Part shown: one piece after another, positions 8,571 through 17,800 of the stretch
Layout of the letters: each line of letters starts with the position of its first letter
Position numbering within the stretch: position 1 is the first letter of the stretch
Origin: Pseudomonas protegens
Lineage (GTDB): Bacteria; Pseudomonadota; Gammaproteobacteria; Pseudomonadales; Pseudomonadaceae
Direction: 5' to 3'
Length of the DNA: 46,197 bases
Assembly: GCF_003732485.1 (NCBI RefSeq)
Contig: NZ_MOAK01000081.1
Span: forward strand, 295,429 to 341,625
Program-made: the position numbers and the translations under genes
The notes under the pieces: model-generated
What the model saw: only the letters and a program-made list of their open reading frames with translations
What the model was told of the DNA's origin: nothing
Database searches by the model: none

Positions 8571-9049
8571 TCGATTTGCAAAGCGCCGGCCAAGGCCTCA
8601 ATGGCTATGGGCTGCTGTGCGCACAGCTGGAGTCGCTGTTGGCCGATGAGCGCGACTTTATCGCCAATGCGGCGCAGTTCTCGGCGTTCCTGTTCAGCCA
8701 GTTGGATGACCTGAACTGGGCGGGGTTCTACCTCAACCGCAACCAGGAGTTGGTGCTCGGGCCGTTCCAGGGCCAGATCGCCTGCGTGCGGATTCCTTTT
8801 GGCCGTGGCGTTTGCGGCACTGCCGCGGCCACCCTGCAGACCCAGCGAGTGGAAGACGTGCATGCCTTTGCCGGGCACATTGCCTGTGACAGTGCTTCCA
8901 ACAGCGAGTTGGTGGTGCCTTTGCTCAAGGACGGCCGGCTGATCGGCGTGCTCGACCTGGACAGCCCCAAGCTGGCCCGCTTTTGCGTGGCGGACCAGGC
9001 CGGGATCGAACAACTGGCAGCGATCTTCCTGCGCTTGAGCGACTGCTGA
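8567..9049 (+). CDS. msrC: free methionine-(R)-sulfoxide reductase (GAF domain)
   Basis: This 160-aa single-GAF-domain enzyme reduces free (not protein-bound) methionine-R-sulfoxide. The three family cysteines are present at 73, 83 and 107. Their spacing (10 and 24) matches Cys84/94/118 of the E. coli fRMsr YebR. Also visible are WAGFY, the GRGVCGTAA loop and LGVLDLDS-like IGVLDLDSP. ATG 8567 overlaps the DUF815 stop codon; a GTG further upstream lies within that gene and is unlikely. The enzyme complements MsrB encoded about 4.4 kb away. The 3' end is only 3 bp from the convergent HD-GYP gene. Confidence 0.93.
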   Translation: MIDLQSAGQGLNGYGLLCAQLESLLADERDFIANAAQFSAFLFSQLDDLNWAGFYLNRNQELVLGPFQGQIACVRIPFGRGVCGTAAATLQTQRVEDVHAFAGHIACDSASNSELVVPLLKDGRLIGVLDLDSPKLARFCVADQAGIEQLAAIFLRLSDC

Positions 9050-9052
9050 CGT

Positions 9053-12004
9053 CTAGCGGGCGCTCAAGCCCGCCTTCTGCAACAGCGCGTCCTGATCCAC
9101 CGGGTCCACCTGCTGCGGCGCCAGGAAGCGTTCGGCGTAGCGCTGGTAGATCCGCTGCTGGATGAACAGCTCGAACAACTCGGGGTCGATGTGGGCGTCG
9201 CGGCACATCATGGCCATGATGTTCAGCGCTTCACTCAGGGTCTTGCCCTTCTTGTAGGGGCGGTCTGCCGCAGTCAGGGCCTCGAAAATGTCGGCAATCG
9301 CCATCATCCGCGCCGGCAGGCTCATCTGCTCGCGCTTGAGCTGTTTGGGGTAGCCGCTGCCGTCCATTTTCTCGTGATGGCCGCCGGCGATCTCCGCCAC
9401 GTTCTGCAAGTGGCTGGGGAAGGGCAGGTGCTCGAGCATGATGATGGTCTGCACGATGTGGTGGTTGATCACATAGCGCTCCTCGGCGGTCAGCGTGCCC
9501 CGGGGAATGCTCAGGTTGTACAGCTCGCCACGATTGTACTTGTGGGCCGGCATCTGGAGCTTGAAGCCCCAGGGATTGTCCGCCGCCATGATCTCCACGG
9601 CGCTGCGCTCCAGCAGATGCTCCGGCTTGTCCGCCAGCAGCTGCTCCTGCACCGGCAGGCTGGGGGCCGGCCGGCGTTGCTGGCGCTGCAGTTCTTCCCA
9701 GGAAACCCCCAGACGATCGTCCAGGGTCCGGCTCCATGTGCGCTGAGCGATGCTCTGCAAGCGCTGCTGGTCGGCCTCGGCCATGAACTCGGCCCCCAGA
9801 TTGCAACGCGCGACAAAAGCGAAATCCTCGTCCAGGGCCTGCAGGCGGGCGTCGCGCTCGGCGGCCTGGGCGGATGCCTCGGCGCCTTCGGCCACGGCCC
9901 GCCAGTAGTCGATCCAGGCATCGCGCTTGAGCACTTCGAAGCGGGTGCGGATTTCATGAATCCGGTCATTCAGGGTTTCCAGCTTGGTGGCCTTGTCCAC
10001 CACGTATTCCGGGGTCGTGACCTTGCCGCAGTCATGCAGCCAGGCGGCAATATGCAAGGCTTCCCACTCGTCGTCGCTGGGCTGGTAGGCAGCGAACCTC
10101 GGGTCCTGGCTGGCGGCAGCGGCTTCGGCCAGCATCAGGGTCAGGGCCGGCACGCGCTGGCAGTGGCCGCCGGTGTAGGGACTCTTGGCATCGATGGCCC
10201 CGGCCAGCAACTGGATAAAGGCGTCCAGCAGATGCTTTTGCTTGTTCTGCAGGCGCTGGCTCTCGATACACAGCGCGGCGGTCGCGGACACGGCCTGGAT
10301 AAAGGCGATACGGTCCGGGCTGAGTTTGTCCAGGTCGGCCTCGGTGCCGCTGTCCACCAGGAACAGTAGGAGCATGCCCACCGTTTCGTTGTGCCGATTA
10401 CGCAAGCGGATGCCCACCAGATGGGCGCTGGGACTGTCCAGGGCCAGCAGCACGCGTTGCAGGCTGCCGGCCTGTTCGAAGCCCAGGGTCGTGACCACGT
10501 TGTCGTTGTCGGTCAATTGATGCAGCCAGTCCGGGAGCCTCGGGTCCGTCAGGTCCTTGGTGGCGATATTGAAGCGCGGCAGGTCCTGGAGTTGCCCATC
10601 GATGATCAGGCCATAGGGCTCCAGGCGCGAACCCTTGCTTTCCGAGAGGTAGATCAGCCCGGCCTGGGCCTGGGCGATCTTCACGGTCTCGAACAGCACC
10701 CGTTGCAGCAGGGGATCGAAGCGGGTTTCGGCGGACAGACTGGCGTTGATCTCGAAAAAACTGGCCAGGGTCTCCTTCATCCGGGCCATGGACAGGCCCA
10801 GTTGGTCCACCTCCAGCACGGGCGAGCGCCGCGACACCGGGTAGTCGAAATTGAAGCTGCGGATGGCATCCGCCTCCTGCACCAGGGCGTGCAGTGGCCG
10901 CACCAGAATGCGCGAGATCAGCCAGCCCAGGGGCAGGCACAGTAGCAGGGTGGTCAGCGTGATCAAGGCCCCTTGCCAGCGCAGGCGATAGGCGTCGGCC
11001 AGCAGTTCGTCCTCGGGCACCAGCAATGCCAGTTGCAGCCCGCCGGGTCCGCCTTCGGCGATATGGCTGCTGGCGACTATCCAGTTGCGGCCCAGGGCCT
11101 GCAAGTGACCGTCAGCGGTCTGCCCCTGCAACAGGGCGTCGAGCACCGGGTTCAGGTCGTTGCCCTTGATCAGGCGCGCGCTACGTTGCTCCAGCAGCAG
11201 CTTGTGGCTTTCGGGGTAGGCCACGACGTTGCCCTGGTCATCCAGCAGCGCCACTTCGGTGGCCGGTGTGACCCGGTGCTTGGCCAGGGTCGATGACAGT
11301 TGTTCGAGGGTCAGATCGGCGGCAATCACCGCCATTCTGCCGCTGCGCCGGGCCAGGGTGGTGCCGACGTTGAGGGTGGAATAGAACACATAGGGGCGGG
11401 TGGTGATCTGGTCGGCGTCGCTCCGGGCGCTGGAGAACCAGTCGCGGGTTCGCGGGTCGTAGTGCTCGTCGGAGTGTTCCAGACGGTCGATCAGGGACAG
11501 CCCGGCGTCATAGAACAGCGATTGGGAGTGAACCTGGCCGCTGCTGGCATTACGCTCGATGCTCCAGACTTCGTAGGCGCTGTCCGGTGGTGCGTGGCGC
11601 TTGTCCTTGATCTCGGCGTTGCGCAGTGGCCGTACCATGAAGAAATCGCCATTGGCATATCCCAGGTACAGCGAGGCCAGGTCCGGGTTATCCAGCAACG
11701 ACTGGCTGAACGGCCTGAGCAGCGCCAGGCGCTGTTCCAGGTTCGAAGCCTGGGCTGCCGGGCTGTCCGCGAGCAGGCTGAGCAGGTGGCGTATGGGGTT
11801 GTAGGTGGATTTCAGGTCGCTGCGCACATCCTGTTCGATGCGCAGGAAGAGCTTTTCACTGCTGCCCAGAATAATGCGGGTGGTCTGCTGGTAGTTGTAG
11901 ATACCCAGCACCACGCCAGTCAGGAGCAGCAGCAGGGTGAACATCGCACTGATATGGATATGAAGAGGAAAGCGACGTTGTGCAGGCGGTGGCGTGCTCG
12001 GCAT
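9053..12004 (-). CDS. Cache-HAMP-HD-GYP c-di-GMP phosphodiesterase-like membrane protein
   Basis: This membrane sensor has 983 residues. One helix (about 18-40) precedes a long dCache-like periplasmic domain (about 45-330). A second helix (344-368), a HAMP, a GAF-like region (about 420-590) and an HD-GYP domain follow. The HD-GYP part has GGHCQRV, HDCGK (about 657), the partner HHEKMDGSGYP (about 875) and DIFEALTAADRPYKKG, so metal ligands and GYP residues look intact and c-di-GMP hydrolysis is likely. Between HDCGK and HHE there are about 215 residues rather than the usual 50-60, a large charged insertion. I chose ATG 12004 because GGAGAG lies 7-10 nt upstream; ATG 12034 has no ribosome binding site. 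It lies downstream of the hybrid kinase and may be co-expressed. Confidence 0.88.
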   Translation of the reverse strand: MPSTPPPAQRRFPLHIHISAMFTLLLLLTGVVLGIYNYQQTTRIILGSSEKLFLRIEQDVRSDLKSTYNPIRHLLSLLADSPAAQASNLEQRLALLRPFSQSLLDNPDLASLYLGYANGDFFMVRPLRNAEIKDKRHAPPDSAYEVWSIERNASSGQVHSQSLFYDAGLSLIDRLEHSDEHYDPRTRDWFSSARSDADQITTRPYVFYSTLNVGTTLARRSGRMAVIAADLTLEQLSSTLAKHRVTPATEVALLDDQGNVVAYPESHKLLLEQRSARLIKGNDLNPVLDALLQGQTADGHLQALGRNWIVASSHIAEGGPGGLQLALLVPEDELLADAYRLRWQGALITLTTLLLCLPLGWLISRILVRPLHALVQEADAIRSFNFDYPVSRRSPVLEVDQLGLSMARMKETLASFFEINASLSAETRFDPLLQRVLFETVKIAQAQAGLIYLSESKGSRLEPYGLIIDGQLQDLPRFNIATKDLTDPRLPDWLHQLTDNDNVVTTLGFEQAGSLQRVLLALDSPSAHLVGIRLRNRHNETVGMLLLFLVDSGTEADLDKLSPDRIAFIQAVSATAALCIESQRLQNKQKHLLDAFIQLLAGAIDAKSPYTGGHCQRVPALTLMLAEAAAASQDPRFAAYQPSDDEWEALHIAAWLHDCGKVTTPEYVVDKATKLETLNDRIHEIRTRFEVLKRDAWIDYWRAVAEGAEASAQAAERDARLQALDEDFAFVARCNLGAEFMAEADQQRLQSIAQRTWSRTLDDRLGVSWEELQRQQRRPAPSLPVQEQLLADKPEHLLERSAVEIMAADNPWGFKLQMPAHKYNRGELYNLSIPRGTLTAEERYVINHHIVQTIIMLEHLPFPSHLQNVAEIAGGHHEKMDGSGYPKQLKREQMSLPARMMAIADIFEALTAADRPYKKGKTLSEALNIMAMMCRDAHIDPELFELFIQQRIYQRYAERFLAPQQVDPVDQDALLQKAGLSAR

Positions 12005-12106
12005 TCCAATTCTCTCCAGGGGCACATCAGGCATGGCTCAATAACCAAGCATAGTTAAGGCCGGTACTCTCTGCCTTGGCCCCGCCTGGAGGTTGAGGGT
12101 ATCGAG

Positions 12107-12127
12107 AAGTCCGTGGGCACGGACCTC
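12107..12127. terminator. weak hairpin between kinase and HD-GYP genes
   Basis: Arms GTCCGT and ACGGAC with a 4-nt loop lie in the 185-bp gap after the hybrid kinase. There is no T-tract, so this is at most a partial terminator or a random hairpin. Confidence 0.25.
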
Positions 12128-12189
12128 ATGGAGGTGGATCACAGGGCTGGAATACTGGCCTTTTGATATGTGCCTGGCAAGAGGCTTGA

Positions 12190-13911
12190 TCATTGACCGT
12201 CCGCGAGGTCCGAGACCCCTGGATTCGCGGCATGGGAGGAGGCTGGCGACGCCTGTTGCGGATGCTGATCCAGATGCTGCAGCAGGGACTGGATAACGCG
12301 CAGCAGGGCCAGGTCCAGGGCGCTGATGGCGGCGCTACAGGCCTCAATCCCGGCGTTGTTCTGGCAGGCCCGTTCCAGAGCTTGGCAACGGGCCTGTAAA
12401 GCGGTGGCACCGACCATCTGCGCCGAGCCCTTGATCTTGTGTGCCAGGGTCTGCAACGCCTGGGGATCGCTGGCCGGAATGAGCCCCAGGGCGAGGCGAT
12501 CTTCGCGGCAGCACTTCAGGAGCTCCCTGAGCATGCGCAAGACAAACAGAGGCTGGTTACGGGTCAGGGTATGCAGGGCCGACAGGCTGAAACTGTCCGC
12601 CCTGGGCGGCGTCTTGAATGTCTCCAGTTTCTGGCTCAGCAGGTTCAGGTCCAGGGGTTTGAGCAGGCAGTCGTGCATGCCGGCATCCAGGCAGCGCTGG
12701 ATCGTCTGGGAGTCGCCGCTGGCGCTGCAACCGAGCAGGGTCACCGCCGGCCGCTGTTGTAGCGCTTCGTTCCGGCGGATGGCCCCGGCCAGTTGATAGC
12801 CATTCATCAAGGGCATGTTGCAATCGACGATCAGCAGGTCGAAATCGCCTTCTTGCCATTGCTCATAAGCCTGCAACCCATCTGCGGCGCAGGTGACCCG
12901 GTGCCCGAGGGACTCCAGTTGTTCCTGCAGCAGTGTCAGGCTGGCGCGATGGTCGTCCACCAGCAGGATGTCCAGAGGCAAGTGGTTGGCCCGGGGCATG
13001 GGGGCTGGGCTGGCCTTGGCGGCCTCCATCCTGCCGGCCAGGGGCAACTCCACCCGGGCTTCGCTGCCGGGGCCGCGGCGTCCGTGCAGGCTCAGTTCGC
13101 CCCCCATCTGCAGGCACAGCTGATGGCTGATGGGCAGCCCGAGCCCGGTACTGTCCCGGGGCGACTGGCTGTGCGGGTCAACCTGGGCAAAGGGTTGCAA
13201 CAGCCGTTGCCGCTCCTCCCGGGGAATGCCTATGCCGCTGTCCAGCACTTGCAGTTTCAGCTGGTAGTGCCCCGTAAGCATTGCAGGTTGCAGTTGCAAT
13301 CTGACCTGGACCGCACCCTGGTGGGTGAACTTGATCGCGTTGCTCAGCAGATTTGCCAGCACCTGTTTGAAACGCAGGGCGTCGAGCAGCACCAGGGGCT
13401 CTGGTTCGGGGGCCTTGAACTCAAGGTTGAGGTCCAGGTCTTTCTGGCGGGCCAGGGCCTGGAACATCTCCATCACCCCATCGACACTGTCCCGCAGGCT
13501 GATCCAGGCCGGGTTTAATTGCAGGTGGCCGGATTCGATCCGGCTGATGTCCAGCAGGTCCCCGAGCAGCTCACGCAGATCCCTGGCAGCACCCAGGGCC
13601 AGCTCCAGGGAGGCATGGTTTTGCGACTGGGCCCTGGTTTGTTGCAGCATCAGTTCCAGCAGACCGATGAAGGCGTTCAGCGGAGTGCGGATTTCATGGC
13701 CCATGTGCCCCAGGAACTGGGTTTTGCGTCGGTCGGCTTCTTCGGCTTGGCGCTTGCCTGTGTCCAGGGCGGCCACTGTCTGTTCCAGTACCCCTGATTG
13801 TTGCCGGTGCCGGCGCAGTTGTCGGTAGAGTCGGGCCTGGTTCAGGCATGACGCCAGCAGCAGGACCAGCAGTGAGAAAACGCCGGATGGCGAGAGCAGG
13901 GCCTCGATCAT
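12190..13911 (-). CDS. BvgS-like HK-REC-HPT hybrid kinase lacking a sensor domain
   Basis: This 573-aa inner-membrane phosphorelay kinase has one N-terminal hydrophobic helix (about 8-25) and a short coiled coil, with no periplasmic or PAS/GAF sensor. Then come HisKA (HMGHEIRTPLN, His72), HATPase (LLSNAIKF, DSGIGI, STGLGLPI), a receiver (LLIVDCNMPLMNG, Asp363; LLKPL) and a C-terminal HPT domain (LAHKIKGSAQMVGA, His491). All four relay residues are present, so a His-Asp-His-Asp relay can be completed by the response regulator encoded 43 bp upstream. The architecture equals the cytoplasmic half of BvgS/EvgS. The input signal is unknown; a partner protein may supply it. Confidence 0.9.
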   Translation of the reverse strand: MIEALLSPSGVFSLLVLLLASCLNQARLYRQLRRHRQQSGVLEQTVAALDTGKRQAEEADRRKTQFLGHMGHEIRTPLNAFIGLLELMLQQTRAQSQNHASLELALGAARDLRELLGDLLDISRIESGHLQLNPAWISLRDSVDGVMEMFQALARQKDLDLNLEFKAPEPEPLVLLDALRFKQVLANLLSNAIKFTHQGAVQVRLQLQPAMLTGHYQLKLQVLDSGIGIPREERQRLLQPFAQVDPHSQSPRDSTGLGLPISHQLCLQMGGELSLHGRRGPGSEARVELPLAGRMEAAKASPAPMPRANHLPLDILLVDDHRASLTLLQEQLESLGHRVTCAADGLQAYEQWQEGDFDLLIVDCNMPLMNGYQLAGAIRRNEALQQRPAVTLLGCSASGDSQTIQRCLDAGMHDCLLKPLDLNLLSQKLETFKTPPRADSFSLSALHTLTRNQPLFVLRMLRELLKCCREDRLALGLIPASDPQALQTLAHKIKGSAQMVGATALQARCQALERACQNNAGIEACSAAISALDLALLRVIQSLLQHLDQHPQQASPASSHAANPGVSDLADGQ

Positions 13912-13954
13912 CGCTGGGGTGCTCGGCCCGGTCGGGGCATCAGGACCTGGTGTT

Positions 13955-14581
13955 TCATATCAGTTCATTGCGCTTGGCCATGTCCACCAGTTCATTCATG
14001 GAGGTGGTGGCGAGTTTTTGCATGATGCGTTTCTTGTAAGTACTGACGGTCTTGTTGCTGAGAAACATGCCTGTGGCAATTTCCTTATTGCTTTGGCCCA
14101 TTGCAAAAAGTTTCAGAACTATCAACTCCCGATCATTCAGCGAGTTGAATTGTGCCAACTCCAACGTTGCACCAAGAGCACTCCGATCAAGTTGCAACGC
14201 CTGGCTGGGGAAGTAGTTGTAGCCACTGCAGATGGCCTTGATGGCGCTGAGCAGTTCACTCAGGTCTTCCTGTTTGCAGATATAGCCGCTGGCCCCGGCG
14301 CGCATACAACGATTAGCGAACAAGGTCGCCGACTGGGCCGTGAGGACCAGGATTCGCAAGGATCTGGGCATGCTGCTCAAGCGTTCCAGCAGCTCCAGCC
14401 CATCGAGTTTTGGAATGCAGATATCGAGTATGACCAGATCCGGTTCGCACTCACGGACCATTTGCAAGGCATCGACTCCATTATCGGTTTCCCCGAAGAT
14501 TTTATAGCCCTCGTGTTCCAGCAGAATGCGAATGGCCAGGCGTACTACGGGGTGATCATCAACGATAAGTACTGAGCCCAT
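13955..14581 (-). CDS. NarL/FixJ-type response regulator (BvgA/RocA-like)
   Basis: This 208-aa protein has a receiver with acidic pocket DDHP (8-11), phospho-acceptor Asp53 (LVILDICIPKLDG) and the LVLTAQS switch. A C-terminal LuxR-type HTH follows (LNDRELIVLKLFAMGQSNKEIA, about 147-168; LSNKTVSTYKKRIMQKL), so it is a DNA-binding regulator. GGAG lies 8-11 nt before ATG 14581. It is 43 bp upstream of the hybrid kinase on the same strand and is the expected end point of its relay. It follows the tpsBA adhesin genes, which are the most plausible local targets, as with BvgA and fhaB in Bordetella (inference). Confidence 0.9.
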   Translation of the reverse strand: MGSVLIVDDHPVVRLAIRILLEHEGYKIFGETDNGVDALQMVRECEPDLVILDICIPKLDGLELLERLSSMPRSLRILVLTAQSATLFANRCMRAGASGYICKQEDLSELLSAIKAICSGYNYFPSQALQLDRSALGATLELAQFNSLNDRELIVLKLFAMGQSNKEIATGMFLSNKTVSTYKKRIMQKLATTSMNELVDMAKRNELI

Positions 14582-14796
14582 GCTGGTCTCCTGCCGATAA
14601 ATGGAAGGTCGAACACTAGCCCAGCTGATGGAGCGGAAGTAATTGCGAAAGTGTGAAAAAAACCAATCTAAGACGGGTCCTACACAGAATGAGGGGAGGT
14701 ATTACAACCAGTTGGCACTAAAGGGAAGTTAAAGCCGGATTAACGTGCGTCGGGCTGCTGGGGACTGTCGCTAAAAGGCGCTGGCGAATGCCATCG

Positions 14797-14826
14797 CAGG
14801 CCGCCCCCCGGGAGGAGGGCGGCCTG
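14797..14826. terminator. strong hairpin after tpsA
   Basis: Perfect 10-bp GC-rich arms CAGGCCGCCC and GGGCGGCCTG with a 10-nt loop start 4 nt after the tpsA stop codon. There is no T-tract. It may terminate weakly or protect the 3' end of the long tpsBA mRNA. Confidence 0.5.
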
Positions 14827-14830
14827 AGCC

Positions 14831-17800
14831 TCATGGTGTTTTCTGATCGATGCCGGCTTGCAGCAGCTGGCTGTCACTGTGGCCGCCGACACGCAGCGGG
14901 CCGAGGTTGAACAACTGGTCCTTCTGGGTGGCGTCATCCTGTTTGCGGGTCAATTCGGCCACGCTGCCCGTGGCAATGTTGACCGGTGACTTGGACAGGT
15001 TGGCGCCGGCGTCCACGCGCAGTTCCGAGCCGGCCAGGTCGGTTTTGCTGACCTTGGAACCCCCCAGTTCGACGCGACCCTCGCTGGCCCCGATGCGCGC
15101 ACCGGTGAGTTGGGTTTCGCCGCTGACCTTCAGGTTGACGCCCTGCTGGGTAGTGATCCCCGAGGCCTGTTCCACGCGGTTCTTGCTCTCGTGGCTGACG
15201 TTCAGGTTCAAGGTCGGGGTATAGGAGGTCTTACCGCTCTTGTCGCCAAACAGCACGCCTTCAGCGGTATTGGCCACCTTGCTGCCGGCGCTGTTCTTCT
15301 CGCTGACCGAATAGCTGTCGCTGGTTTTTGGCCAGAAGCGCTCTTTCAGGCTGGAGAGACGGTTGCCCACGGCGTCGGCTTTGTCGGCCAGGTAGTTCTT
15401 GGCCTTGTCCACGCCGTTGCCAATGGCGCCGCGTGGTTCAGGGTTGACGTCGTAGCTGCCGCTGCGGCTGAGTTTCTCCCCCAGGCGCTCCTTGGCGTCG
15501 CTGGCCTTGGCGACCACGCTGTCCTTGGCCGAGCTGACCTTTTCCACCCCTTTGTCGACGGCGTTTTCCAGCTTCTCGCGGTGCTTGTCGAAGCCTTTTT
15601 CGGCCTTGGCCTGCAGGCTGTCCTTGAGCGGACCGGCGGGTTTGGCCAGCTTGCTCACCAGCCCCGGCTGGTTTTTCGCCACGTCCAGTTTGGCGTCGAT
15701 GTTGACCTGGGTGTTACGCAGCCGGTCCTGACGGCTTTCGATGTTGAGGTCGCCACCTATAGCCCCGTCGAGCCGTTGCGCCTCGATGTTGGCACCGGCC
15801 AGATGGACATTGCCGGCACTGTTGAGGGTCACCTGATCGGCCTTGATCAGGCTGTTGTGCTGAGTCGTGTTCTGGCGCTGATCGACGTCGATCTTGACCC
15901 GGGCATTGATCCCGCGATCGACTTTCGGCGAGTCGTGCTCACTGGCGTCGGCCAGGGTGGTCTTGCCCATGCTGCCACCGGCGCCCAGGGTCAGGCCCCA
16001 GTTGTTGTGAGCCTGGGTGGATTGCGCCGACTCCTGGTAGATGCCGCCCTGGGCCGCATCCAGCACCACCTTGGCGGCGTCGATGCGCGTGCCCTGCAGG
16101 TGAATGGCGCTGTCGCCCTCGGCTGCGCTGCCCAGTAGTACCTGGCCTTGGCTGTAGAGCTGGGCGCCACGCTGGCTCTGGTCGTTTTCAGAGACCCGGC
16201 CAATGTTGAAGTTGGCGCTGAGGTTGACGCTCTTGCCGCTGCTCTGCTCGCTGCTGGTCTTGCTGCCGCCGGCCGTGAAGCCGCCACCGAGGTTGCTGCC
16301 CTGGCTGTGGTGGGTGTCCACCGCCGCTTGCAGGTCGAGCTTGCCGCCGGTGTCCAGGGTGATGTCGCCGGCCGGACGTGCGGCGTTGCCGATCTGTGTG
16401 CCTTGCAGTGTCAGGTCGCTTGCACTCTTGAGGTTGACCGGCCCCTGGCCCTGGATGCTGGCGACCCGCGCCTGGCTGTCCTGCTGCTCGAGGCTCTTGT
16501 GATCCAGTTGCAATCCGGCCCCGACGTTGAGGTTGGTGCCGCTGCTGCCCGGAGTGGTGCCCAGGGTCAGGGAGGCATCGCCACGCAGGCTGGAGTTGCT
16601 GCTGCTCTGGCGGTCATTGGCCTGATTGAGTGCCAGCTTGCCGTCGGTCTTGATGTTGACGCCGCCCTGGCCGCCATTGAACTGGCTGCCTTCGAAGCTG
16701 GCATCGCCACCGACCTTGATGTCCACGCCCTGGCTGCCGGCGTAGCTGCCGACCTGGGCCTTCTCGGTGCTGCTGGTGACGTTGCTGCTGCCACCGGCAC
16801 CGCTGCCCCGGATGTTCAGGTCTTCACCGGTGTTGGTGTAGACCCGCACGCCAACCTTGGCGTCCACGGCCTGTTCGCTGCTGCTGTGGGTATCGCTGGC
16901 GGCACTGGCCAGCAGACTGCCGGCGTTGATCTGCACGGCGCCGTCGGTGGCGCGGTACTGGGTGCCCTGGTCCTTGAGTTGCCCGTCGGCCTTGACCGCG
17001 ACCTGGGCGCCGCTCAGCTGGCTGACCACTGCGGTGCTGGCGTTTTCGCTGCGTTGGCGGTTCTGGTGGCTGACATCCACATCGAGCCCGACATTGGGCT
17101 GTTCCAGGGCATCGAGCACCCCAGGCTGGTGGAACTTGCGCTGGGCCACGCCCTGGATGGCTTTTTCGATGGGGCGGGTGACGCCCTTGTATTCGACGTT
17201 GGCGCCGACATCCACCGCCCAGTTGTTCTCCTTGTGGCTGCTGCTCTCGCTGTTGTGCGCGGCCTGGTTGTCGATCTCGGCGGCCTTGACCTGCAATGCA
17301 CCGCCGGCCTTGACCTGAGCGCCTTCGGTGCTCAGGCGGTTGCCGGCATTGATGGTCAGGTTGCCGCTGGCAGCGATGTTGCTGGTCTGGGCAGTGCTCT
17401 TGCTGCTGCTGTCCTGGCTGCTGTTGTGGGCCACTTCCACGCCGTTGCCGGCGCGGTCCAGGCCGCCGGTGTAGTAGAAGCCGCCACCGGTGGTGGTGCT
17501 GTCACTGTGCTTCTGGGTTTTGTTGTCCGCAGCCAGCAACTGGACATTCTTGCCGCTCAGGCTGGCATCGCCGGCCGTGGCCGCAAGGTCGCTGCCTTGT
17601 ACCTTGAGATCTTCGCCGGCAGTGACCGCCAGGGTGCCGCCCGTGAGGCTGGAGGCCTGTTGCCGGGTGGTGTCGCTGCTGTCGTTGCGCTGCTCATCCT
17701 GGTAGCGCACTCCAGCCCGGTACTGGCCGGTGCCCGGGGCGTTTTCCTTGGCGTAGGCGTCGAAACCGCGCTTCTGGGTGCTGCTGCTGTCGTGCTGGGT

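Noticed and set aside
14700-14730. Possible sigma-54 promoter at TTGGCACTAAAGGGAAG
   Set aside because: The -24 TGGCAC is present, but the -12 TTGC element is missing at the required spacing.
14831-15400. CDI toxin tip and immunity gene at the tpsA 3' end
   Set aside because: There is no VENN motif, no cysteine or nuclease-like residues, and no small gene between tpsA and the response regulator.
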